Origin: Bacillota bacterium
Lineage (GTDB): Bacteria > Bacillota > Clostridia > Lachnospirales > Cellulosilyticaceae
NCBI GenBank assembly: GCA_023412455.1
Contig: JAEYNQ010000100.1
Coordinates: 1 to 6,934 of the forward strand
Reading direction: 5' to 3'
DNA: 6,934 nucleotides
Shown here: in pieces, positions 1-5,425 of the stretch
How positions within the stretch are numbered: position 1 is the first letter of the stretch
How the letters are laid out: the number at the start of each line of letters is the position of its first letter
Notes under the pieces: generated by a model
The model's database searches: none
The model's input: only the letters and a program-made list of their open reading frames with translations
What the model was told of the DNA's origin: nothing
Program-made: the position numbers and the translations under genes

Positions 1-621
1 ATTGAAGAAATAGGAACTGTACGCTCCATTAAAAAAACAGCTCATTCTGCTCTTTTGGCTATTCATGCCCCCCATATACTAGAAGACGTCAAAGAAGGAG
101 ATAGCATAGCAGTGAACGGCATCTGCCTCACTGTTACCTCCTTTACCGCTTCTGAATTTACAGTAGATGTTATGCCTGAGACAATGAGTCGTTCTTCCCT
201 TGGCAGACTTCATTCTGGTGCTCAGGTTAACATAGAAAGAGCCCTTGCTGCTAATGGGCGCTTTGGTGGGCATATGGTCACTGGCCATATTGATGGGGTA
301 GGTGTCATTCGTTCGATTCGCCCCGATGAAAATGCTATTTGGTATACCCTCCGTACAACACCAGAAATCTTAAGTGGCATTGTGGAAAAGGGTTCTATCG
401 CCATTGATGGCATTAGTTTAACTGTAGCTACTGTATCCAGTACAGATTTTAGCGTTTCTATTATCCCACATACCGTCAAGCATACCACCTTGTCTCAAAG
501 GCGAGTGGGGGATACCTTAAACTTAGAAAATGATTGTATCGGAAAATATATTAAAAAATATCTTGGACTCTCTCCTAAACCCTTAGACGAACTAAAAGCG
601 TCTCTTACAGGAGTCCACTAA
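1..621 (+). CDS. ribE: Riboflavin synthase (alpha subunit), missing about 5 N-terminal residues
   Basis: Catalyses the last step of riboflavin synthesis, dismutation of two 6,7-dimethyl-8-ribityllumazine molecules to riboflavin plus a pyrimidinedione, in the cytoplasm. The frame is open from base 1. Its first visible residues, IEEIGTV, match the family's usual start MFTGIIEEIG, so only about five codons (MFTGI) lie outside the window. The TTG at 55 is internal, not the start. The 206 visible residues plus 5 fit the usual length of about 210-215. The two tandem lumazine-binding domains are visible as an internal repeat: NGICLTV near visible residue 39 is matched by DGISLTV near 136, and the opening IEEIGTV by MVTGHIDGVG near 92. 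The tail NLENDCIGKYI is typical of the family. The gene is followed after 11 nt by ribBA. The name ribE follows Bacillus usage; the E. coli equivalent is ribC. Identification is firm. Confidence 0.97.
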   Translation: MEEIGTVRSIKKTAHSALLAIHAPHILEDVKEGDSIAVNGICLTVTSFTASEFTVDVMPETMSRSSLGRLHSGAQVNIERALAANGRFGGHMVTGHIDGVGVIRSIRPDENAIWYTLRTTPEILSGIVEKGSIAIDGISLTVATVSSTDFSVSIIPHTVKHTTLSQRRVGDTLNLENDCIGKYIKKYLGLSPKPLDELKASLTGVH

Positions 622-632
622 TAGGAGGTATT

Positions 633-1832
633 ATGTTTCAGTTTAATACAATTAAAGAAGCCCTTGATGATTTGCGTCAAGGAAAAATCATTTTAGTAAC
701 GGATGATGAAAATAGAGAAAATGAAGGGGATTTTATCTGTGCTGCAGAGTTTGCTACCACAGAAAACGTAAATTTTATGGCTGTACATGGCAAAGGACTC
801 ATTTGTATGCCTATGAGTGTAGCGCTCTGCCAAAAACTCCAGCTCCCACAAATGGTAGATACCAACACCGACAATCATGGAACAGCTTTTACTGTTTCTA
901 TTGACCATATCCAAACAACAACAGGCATCTCTGCCGAAGAGAGGGCCCTTACTGCCAGGGCTTGTACCAGTGAAACTGTTAGCCCCCAGGACTTTCGTCG
1001 CCCTGGTCATATGTTCCCATTAGCTGCTAGGCCAAATGGTGTCCTTGAACGTGGTGGTCATACAGAGGCAACGGTGGATTTACTGAGGCTGGCTCACTTA
1101 AAGGAGTGTGGCTTGTGCTGTGAAATCATGGGAGAGGATGGAAAAATGATGCGACTCCCTGAATTAATCAAACTGGCCCAAAAGTGGGATTTGAAATTCA
1201 TTACCATCAAGGCGCTACAAAATTATCGCAAGAGATATGAGAAGCTGGTGGAGCTGACAGCTGTAACAAAAATGCCCACCAAATATGGTCTATTTACGGC
1301 CTATGGCTATGTAAACAAACTCAATGGTGAGCATCATGTGGCTCTTGTTAAGGGAGATATAGGTGATGGTAATAATCTCTTGTGCCGTGTTCACTCCGAG
1401 TGTCTAACAGGGGATGCTTTTGGCTCCTTACGCTGTGATTGTGGCCAGCAATTTGCAGCAGCTATGACACAAATCAAAGGTGAAGGACGGGGTATTCTGC
1501 TTTATATGCGCCAGGAAGGGCGTGGCATAGGTCTTATCAACAAATTACGTGCCTATGAGCTGCAAGATAAAGGAATGGATACCCTTGAAGCAAATCTAGC
1601 CTTAGGCTTTGAAGGGGACCTACGGGACTATTTTATTGGTGCTCAAATCCTTAACGATTTAGGGGCTAAGACTTTGCGCCTCTTAACCAATAATCCCGAC
1701 AAGGTCTATCAGCTCTCAGACTTCGGTATGGAAATCATTGAACGGGTTCCACTCCAAATGAACGCAACAGCCCATGATTTGTTTTATCTTAAAACAAAGC
1801 AATCTAAAATGGGACATATTCTAAACTATTAA
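633..1832 (+). CDS. ribBA: Bifunctional 3,4-dihydroxy-2-butanone-4-phosphate synthase / GTP cyclohydrolase II
   Basis: Supplies both precursors of riboflavin. The N-terminal half converts ribulose 5-phosphate to 3,4-dihydroxy-2-butanone 4-phosphate plus formate. The C-terminal half opens GTP to the diaminopyrimidine with release of formate and pyrophosphate. Residues 1 to about 200 are the RibB domain: the acidic loop DDENRENEGD (24-33, metal ligand E26), the segment RRPGHMFPL (122-130) and GGHTEA (141-146, second metal ligand H143). Residues from about 205 to 399 are the RibA domain. It shows zinc cysteines C257, C268 and C270 in the HSECLTG...RCDCG block, RQEGRGIGL (293-301), the conserved Tyr308, and D329/R331 in GDLRDY. 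All key residues of both activities are present, so both halves should work. The length of 399 is normal for fused RibBA. The start follows TAGGAGGT at 622-629. The gene sits between riboflavin synthase and ribH in one operon. Confidence 0.98.
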   Translation: MFQFNTIKEALDDLRQGKIILVTDDENRENEGDFICAAEFATTENVNFMAVHGKGLICMPMSVALCQKLQLPQMVDTNTDNHGTAFTVSIDHIQTTTGISAEERALTARACTSETVSPQDFRRPGHMFPLAARPNGVLERGGHTEATVDLLRLAHLKECGLCCEIMGEDGKMMRLPELIKLAQKWDLKFITIKALQNYRKRYEKLVELTAVTKMPTKYGLFTAYGYVNKLNGEHHVALVKGDIGDGNNLLCRVHSECLTGDAFGSLRCDCGQQFAAAMTQIKGEGRGILLYMRQEGRGIGLINKLRAYELQDKGMDTLEANLALGFEGDLRDYFIGAQILNDLGAKTLRLLTNNPDKVYQLSDFGMEIIERVPLQMNATAHDLFYLKTKQSKMGHILNY

Positions 1833-1837
1833 AGGAG
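1831..1837 (+). promoter_or_regulatory. Ribosome binding site of ribH, overlapping the ribBA stop
   Basis: AAAGGAG begins inside the TAA stop of ribBA (1830-1832). Two consecutive ATG codons follow, at 1843 (5 nt away) and 1846 (8 nt away). The better spacing and the usual family N-terminus (Met-Asn) favour 1846. The close packing suggests that translation of ribH is coupled to that of ribBA. Confidence 0.7.
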
Positions 1838-1842
1838 ATTTT

Positions 1843-2310
1843 ATGATGAATGTATTTGAAGGTAAGCTTGTATCCAAAGAGATTAAAATAGGCATTGTTG
1901 CCGCACGATTTAATGAATTTATTACTTCCAAACTCCTTGCTGGCGCACTAGATGGTTTAAAAAGGCATGAGGTTCCAGATGAAAACATTGATGTGGCATG
2001 GGTTCCAGGTGCTTTTGAAATCCCACTCATCGCATCTAAAATGGCCAAAACCAAAAAATACGATGCCATCATTTGCCTTGGAGCCGTCATCCGTGGCAGC
2101 ACGAGCCACTATGATTATGTCTGCAGTGAAGTGTCAAAAGGCATTGCCCATGTTTCACTCACCGAGGGCCTCCCCGTCTTATTTGGGATCCTTACAACAG
2201 AAAACATCGAACAAGCCATTGAACGAGCTGGCAGCAAAGCAGGCAACAAAGGCTTCGACTGTGCTGTGAGTGCCATAGAAATGGTTAATTTAATTCACGC
2301 TCTCAAATAA
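1843..2310 (+). CDS. ribH: 6,7-dimethyl-8-ribityllumazine synthase (beta subunit)
   Basis: Condenses 5-amino-6-ribitylamino-uracil with 3,4-dihydroxy-2-butanone 4-phosphate (made by RibBA) to give lumazine, the substrate of riboflavin synthase at the start of the window. Family members form pentamers or 60-mer capsids. Visible motifs are ARFNEFI (21-27, with the aromatic residue that stacks on the substrate), VPGAFEIP (54-61), GAVIRGSTSHYDY (80-92, catalytic His89) and the C-terminal region NIEQAIERAG...GNKG with Arg128 in the phosphate site. The length of 155 is usual for the family (about 150-160). The ORF opens with ATGATG; comparison with relatives that begin Met-Asn suggests the true start may be 1846, giving 154 residues. 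It is the last gene of the operon, and a strong terminator hairpin begins 7 nt after its stop. Confidence 0.97.
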   Translation: MMNVFEGKLVSKEIKIGIVAARFNEFITSKLLAGALDGLKRHEVPDENIDVAWVPGAFEIPLIASKMAKTKKYDAIICLGAVIRGSTSHYDYVCSEVSKGIAHVSLTEGLPVLFGILTTENIEQAIERAGSKAGNKGFDCAVSAIEMVNLIHALK

Positions 2311-2317
2311 ATCAAAT

Positions 2318-2384
2318 AAAGGGACTGAAGTAAACCACTAAAGGGAGAGCTAGCTCTCCCTTTAGTGCTCCTTCTGGTCCCTTT
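2318..2384. terminator. Bidirectional nested-hairpin terminator between ribH and the aldo/keto reductase
   Basis: The core is a perfect 32-bp palindrome with no unpaired loop (2336-2367; left half CACTAAAGGGAGAGCT). Outside it, AAAGGGAC (2318-2325) pairs with GTCCCTTT (2377-2384), and GAAG (2327-2330) can pair with CTTC (2371-2374), so the whole region can fold into one long interrupted stem. On the plus strand the outer stem runs into TTTTGTTTTTA; on the minus strand it runs into TTTATTTGATTTATTTG. Both are U-rich tails expected of intrinsic terminators. The site therefore probably ends both the riboflavin operon and the convergent reductase gene. The reductase stop codon (2362-2364) and its last codons lie inside the right arm. 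Structure is read directly from the sequence; termination is inferred. Confidence 0.85.
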
Positions 2385-3378
2385 TGTTTTTACTTAAAAT
2401 TATTTCAATAGCTTGTAATTCTTCTTTTGTAAACTTTCTATTTTTAAGAGCTTCTACGCAGTTCTCAATCTGACTTACTTTGCTGGCTCCAATAAGGACA
2501 GAGGTTATGCCTTGTTGGCGTAGCACCCAGGCTAAGCACATTTGTGCTAAGCTTTGTCCTCTGCGAGTAGCAATGGCATTGAGTTTCTGCAATTTAGTAA
2601 TCAGCTCTGAAGTAATGTCCTTTGTACTTAAAAATGGGCTGGAACTAGCGGCTCTTGAATCTTTTGGGATGCCTTCTAAGTATCTTCCCGTTAATTTGCC
2701 CCCTGCTAAAGGTGAAAAAGCAATACACCCTACTCCTTCTTTTTGCAAGGTATCTAGTAGCCCTCCCTCTATCTCTCTTTCCAACATAGAATACTTAGGT
2801 TGATGAATCAAACAAGGTGTGCCTAAATCTTTGAGTAGGGCTATGGCTTGTTTGGCCTCTTCCTCTTTATAATTAGAAATTCCTATGTAAAGTGCTTTCC
2901 CTTGTCTAACAATAAGGTCCAAAGCTTTCATCGTTTCTTCTAGTGGTGTTTCAGGGTCTGGACGGTGATGGTAAAAAATATCTACATAGTCTACCCCCAA
3001 CCTTTTAAGACTCTTATCCAGACTTGAAATCATATATTTTTTAGAACCCCAATCCCCATAAGGTCCTGGCCACATGGTGTAGCCTGCCTTTGTGGAAATA
3101 ATCAGCTCATCTCTATAAGGCTTTAAATCCTGCCTTAATAATTTGCCAAAGGTTTCTTCTGCTGTCCCAGCGGGTGGTCCATAATTATTAGCTAAATCAA
3201 AGTGGGTAATTCCTAGGTCAAACGCTTTTCTTATCATCTGGCGTCCATTCTCAAAAGTGTCTAAGCTACCAAAATTATGCCATAATCCTAAAGAAACAGC
3301 AGGTAATTTAATGCCACTTTTGCCACACCTATTGTAGTACATTGTTTCATATCTTTTATCATCTGCTACATATACCAT
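2362..3378 (-). CDS. gpr: Aldo/keto reductase, YghZ-type (L-glyceraldehyde 3-phosphate reductase)
   Basis: A cytoplasmic NADPH-dependent (beta/alpha)8-barrel reductase. It resembles E. coli YghZ (also called Gpr or MgrA) along nearly its whole length: the start MVYVADDKRY, then CGKSGIKLPAVSLGLWHNFG, THFDLANNYGPP, ELIISTKAGY.MWPGPYG and SVLIGAS all recall that protein. The E. coli enzyme reduces L-glyceraldehyde 3-phosphate and also methylglyoxal. The AKR catalytic tetrad is present: D61, Y66, K97 and H138 (in YHHRPD). The coenzyme-binding segment is around 293-306 (IGAS, then K300, Q303, N306). The 338 residues compare with about 346 in E. coli. The first ATG is preferred over Met13 because the leading residues match the homologue and GGAGG (3390-3386) lies 7 nt upstream. 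Its 3' end is embedded in the shared terminator. Note that gpr also names an unrelated spore protease in Bacillota. The family is certain; the exact substrate is inferred. Confidence 0.92.
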   Translation of the reverse strand: MVYVADDKRYETMYYNRCGKSGIKLPAVSLGLWHNFGSLDTFENGRQMIRKAFDLGITHFDLANNYGPPAGTAEETFGKLLRQDLKPYRDELIISTKAGYTMWPGPYGDWGSKKYMISSLDKSLKRLGVDYVDIFYHHRPDPETPLEETMKALDLIVRQGKALYIGISNYKEEEAKQAIALLKDLGTPCLIHQPKYSMLEREIEGGLLDTLQKEGVGCIAFSPLAGGKLTGRYLEGIPKDSRAASSSPFLSTKDITSELITKLQKLNAIATRRGQSLAQMCLAWVLRQQGITSVLIGASKVSQIENCVEALKNRKFTKEELQAIEIILSKNKRDQKEH

Positions 3379-3404
3379 TATATTACCTCCCTTGCTTTTT
3401 CTTC

Positions 3405-3433
3405 ATCTTACCATTTAGCCAGAGACAAGACAA
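3405..3433 (-). promoter_or_regulatory. Candidate sigma-A promoter of the aldo/keto reductase gene
   Basis: Read on the minus strand, TTGTCT (3433-3428) is followed after 17 nt by TAAGAT (3410-3405), with TGG directly before it giving an extended -10 (TGn). Transcription would begin near 3398, leaving a leader of about 20 nt that contains the GGAGG ribosome binding site. The -35 lies in a short tandem repeat (GACAA twice on the plus strand, 3424-3433), so a second TTGTCT exists, but at 12-nt spacing. Each hexamer matches consensus at 4 of 6 positions. Confidence 0.5.
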
Positions 3434-3452
3434 GACGCCTACTAGGACTTTC

Positions 3453-3466
3453 TTAACATAAGTTAA
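3453..3466. repeat. Short inverted repeat TTAAC-N4-GTTAA
   Basis: TTAAC (3453-3457) and GTTAA (3462-3466) form an inverted repeat separated by ATAA in the divergent intergenic region. It lies just upstream of the putative reductase promoter, and 12 bp from the larger palindrome. It could be a half of a regulator site; at this size and base composition it could also be chance. Confidence 0.35.
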
Positions 3467-3477
3467 TGCATTTATGA

Positions 3478-3495
3478 AGAAATCTTAAGATTTCT
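3478..3495. repeat. Perfect 18-bp palindrome, candidate operator
   Basis: AGAAATCTTAAGATTTCT is its own reverse complement over all 18 bases, centred between 3486 and 3487. It lies in the intergenic region between the divergent reductase and 617-residue membrane protein genes. Its centre is about 40 bp upstream of the TATAAT box facing the membrane protein gene, where a dimeric regulator would overlap or abut the -35 region. No T-run follows, so it does not look like a terminator. Symmetry is observed; the operator role is inferred. Confidence 0.5.
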
Positions 3496-3522
3496 ATGGA
3501 GTAAGTCGTAAGAATTCATTTT

Positions 3523-3528
3523 TATAAT
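3523..3528 (+). promoter_or_regulatory. Candidate -10 box for the membrane protein gene pair
   Basis: TATAAT is a perfect -10 hexamer, 43 nt before the ATG at 3572. At 16-18 nt spacing no recognisable TTGACA-like -35 is present (the region reads GAGTAAGT), which fits a promoter needing an activator, or a chance match in AT-rich DNA. An alternative weak pair is TTAATG (3463-3468), 17 nt, TAAGAT (3486-3491), whose -10 would fall in the palindrome. Confidence 0.35.
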
Positions 3529-3557
3529 AAAAGAAAATCCATTAATTTATAGAGAGT

Positions 3558-3564
3558 AAGGTGA
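3558..3564 (+). promoter_or_regulatory. Ribosome binding site of the 617-residue membrane protein gene
   Basis: AAGGTGA matches the anti-Shine-Dalgarno sequence, including its 3' GGTGA part, and lies 7 nt before the ATG at 3572. It supports this start over later in-frame Met codons. It is weaker in purine content than the AGGAGG sites of the other genes here. Confidence 0.6.
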
Positions 3565-3571
3565 ATAGACT

Positions 3572-5425
3572 ATGTTTTCTAAGGAAAAAGTCCAAAGCAA
3601 GCTTATCACTACGGATCAGCTCTTTAATGAGACAACCTTTGGCTGGCTCGTTGTCCTTGTAACTACTTTTTTACAAATTATTTCTTTAGCTACTACCTTT
3701 GAAGGAAGTAAAGTTTATTTTGGAGGGGTCAAGCTCCCCTTTTTTCTAAGTGCTCCTTTACTTTTTTCATTAGCCGTTCAACTAACCGTATTTTGTACCA
3801 GCCATATCATCCGTCGCCATTTTAAGATATGGCTTATTGTTATTTTACTTTTCTCTACTTTGTCTTCTACCTATTTTTCTTATATTGGTATTTATAATCA
3901 CATTAACTCCCCCATTAGCTATTTAAAAGAACGCTATGGACAGATTTATGATGACCTTACTCAAAAATACCAAGGACTTGAGGAGCAGGTTGAAAACACC
4001 ATGAAAAGCTATGTCTTTGATTTCGTCAGCACTTTAGACAATTCTTACGGAGCCCTTGCCTTACAAGTAGAAGAAAACAACACTTTAACCCAAAAGGCTA
4101 ATTCCGTCCAAATGTCTGAGGGGTTAATAAATCCCTTAACTAATACGTTACAAAAACCCAATAAGGCCAGCTTTGGTGACAATTTAGATGCTTATTATGA
4201 AGCTATGGCTAAGTACAATGCAACCCTTGGAACCATGGTAAGTGATACAGCTAAACAAGAGTCTAACCTAAAGACTGAGCTCTTTGAAAATGAGGTAAAA
4301 GCTATCCTAGGTGGCAAAACAAAAGAGGAATTTACCACCCAAAGCATTGCTACAACCACTAAAAAGGAGCAAGTCCAAAAGCTGATTCATAGCATGTATC
4401 TTTTACTACCTGAGCACTCTTCTACCCTTAGTCCTTCTGAAGAATTAAGCGCTATTCAGGAATATACTCTGTCTATTATTTCTAACCGAGAAGAAAATTT
4501 AGATTCCTTCTCTACACTGCTTACTCAGCTTTATACAGCCCTGGAACTATTAAATTTGCAAGAAAAGCATCCTACCTTTAAAGAAGATTTAGGACACTTT
4601 ACAGCACTTCGCAGTAAGGATACTCAGCTTATGCGTCCGCTCAAAACCATTGAAATGGACGTCTATAAAGAGGTTCATGGTGCATCTGTTACTTCTTCTT
4701 ACTTAACAGAAAAGGAAGCGATGCCTTTTTATACTGCTTTAGAAAGCGAGATTAAAAATGCTGCTTCTCTAATTAACCAACTGGAGCTCCTAGAGACACC
4801 TATTGATTTAACTGCACCTACTTATACCCTCTTTAACCTCTATGTCCTGCCTATTAAAAATCTCTTAGTAAAAGGAAGTAGCCAAACTATGGCTTGGTTT
4901 TCCCTTTGCTTTGCCATCCTTGTAGATGGACTTTCTTTAATCTTTGCCCTCATTAACGCCAAAGAAAAGACACCCCTCTTTGCCAAACATAACAAGGACA
5001 TCATTGGTCATTCCAAGGAGGCTGTAGAAAATCTGTTGCTTTCTACCATTCAAGCGTCATCCCCTAAAGGCTCCTCCCTTAATGAGAACCTTGAGACCCT
5101 TCACTATCTTGAAAGCTTTATGAAAAACTTCAAATTGTTTCCTGTCAGTATGAATAGTGGTTATTCTATGTGGTGCCATTTAAGTCATGTTGGGGATTAC
5201 CAAGTTTTCCTTTCCATCCTCTGCCAATTTAATCTGGCTAGTATTGTTTCTGCCCAAGAATTAAATGAGGTCCTGGTTACCCCTTCTAATGAGGAACGCT
5301 ATGTTCTTATTAAAACAAAATTTATTATTTGGGTAAATCAAAAAATTGCCGAGCTTAAAAAGCAAGAGGAAGTGTCTCTCATGCCTCCACTTGTAGAAAA
5401 AGGCTATGCCCTAGAAGGAGAATAA
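3572..5425 (+). CDS. Unrecognised four-TM membrane protein with large extracytoplasmic domain
   Basis: I do not recognise this 617-residue protein. Three hydrophobic segments lie near the N-terminus (about 24-42, 57-79 and 86-107), and a fourth at about 440-461. RRHFK (81-85) before the third segment suggests that side is cytoplasmic. This places residues of about 108-438 outside the cell membrane and the C-terminal 155 residues inside. The outer domain is polar, probably mostly helical with coiled-coil-like stretches (about 117-175 and 205-245), and contains no Cys and no Trp. The cytoplasmic tail (462-617) has a mixed helical and strand-like character and no motif I know; there is no Walker box, histidine kinase box or GGDEF. 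No cleavable signal peptide is evident. Its stop overlaps the start of the next gene by one base, so the two products probably act together. A sensory, scaffolding or envelope role is possible but unsupported. Confidence 0.85.
   Translation: MFSKEKVQSKLITTDQLFNETTFGWLVVLVTTFLQIISLATTFEGSKVYFGGVKLPFFLSAPLLFSLAVQLTVFCTSHIIRRHFKIWLIVILLFSTLSSTYFSYIGIYNHINSPISYLKERYGQIYDDLTQKYQGLEEQVENTMKSYVFDFVSTLDNSYGALALQVEENNTLTQKANSVQMSEGLINPLTNTLQKPNKASFGDNLDAYYEAMAKYNATLGTMVSDTAKQESNLKTELFENEVKAILGGKTKEEFTTQSIATTTKKEQVQKLIHSMYLLLPEHSSTLSPSEELSAIQEYTLSIISNREENLDSFSTLLTQLYTALELLNLQEKHPTFKEDLGHFTALRSKDTQLMRPLKTIEMDVYKEVHGASVTSSYLTEKEAMPFYTALESEIKNAASLINQLELLETPIDLTAPTYTLFNLYVLPIKNLLVKGSSQTMAWFSLCFAILVDGLSLIFALINAKEKTPLFAKHNKDIIGHSKEAVENLLLSTIQASSPKGSSLNENLETLHYLESFMKNFKLFPVSMNSGYSMWCHLSHVGDYQVFLSILCQFNLASIVSAQELNEVLVTPSNEERYVLIKTKFIIWVNQKIAELKKQEEVSLMPPLVEKGYALEGE
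3722..3745 (+). terminator. Terminator-like hairpin inside the 617-residue gene
   Basis: AGGGG (3724-3728) pairs with CCCCT (3736-3740) around the loop TCAAGCT, and TTTTTT (3740-3745) follows at once. Two further G-U pairs can extend the base of the stem. The site lies about 150 nt into the coding region, over the codons for LPFF at the second membrane segment. It may be a by-product of codon choice, or it may reduce transcription when translation is poor. Confidence 0.25.
5415..5420 (+). promoter_or_regulatory. Ribosome binding site of the 230-residue membrane protein gene
   Basis: AAGGAG lies within the last codons of the 617-residue gene. It is 4 nt from the ATG at 5425 and 7 nt from the next ATG at 5428, so the second is the better-spaced start. 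Its position inside the upstream gene and the TAATG junction indicate translational coupling. Confidence 0.65.

Noticed and set aside
28..38. A7 run in riboflavin synthase as a slippery site
   Set aside because: The run is read ATT AAA AAA ACA, so it does not fit the X XXY YYZ phase, and no hairpin follows. The downstream frame is intact and conserved.
1..60. A possible FMN riboswitch leading the riboflavin operon
   Set aside because: Base 1 is already inside the riboflavin synthase coding region, so any leader is outside the window. No RFN element is seen before ribBA or ribH either, where gaps are only 10-11 nt.
79..1010. Several minus-strand open frames of 65-105 codons opposite riboflavin synthase and ribBA
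   Set aside because: They mirror well-identified genes on the other strand, lack ribosome binding sites and have no recognisable protein features.
633..1832. The RibB-RibA fusion as an unusual gene fusion
   Set aside because: Bifunctional RibBA is common in Gram-positive bacteria and plants, and here all active-site residues of both halves are intact.
1821..2102. A 93-codon minus-strand open frame opposite ribH
   Set aside because: It is fully antisense to ribH and its start region. It has no motif and no upstream Shine-Dalgarno-like sequence that I can support.
1967..2269. A 100-codon plus-strand open frame inside ribH
   Set aside because: It lies wholly inside ribH in another frame, and the ribH frame carries all the family motifs. 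Its translation has no recognisable pattern and no ribosome binding site.
2480..2803. A 107-codon plus-strand open frame opposite the aldo/keto reductase
   Set aside because: It is antisense to a clearly conserved enzyme and its composition looks like a reverse-strand shadow.
3379..3571. A small RNA or tRNA gene in the 193-bp intergenic region
   Set aside because: No cloverleaf and no promoter-plus-terminator pair are visible. The palindrome lacks a T-run, so regulatory DNA is the simpler reading.
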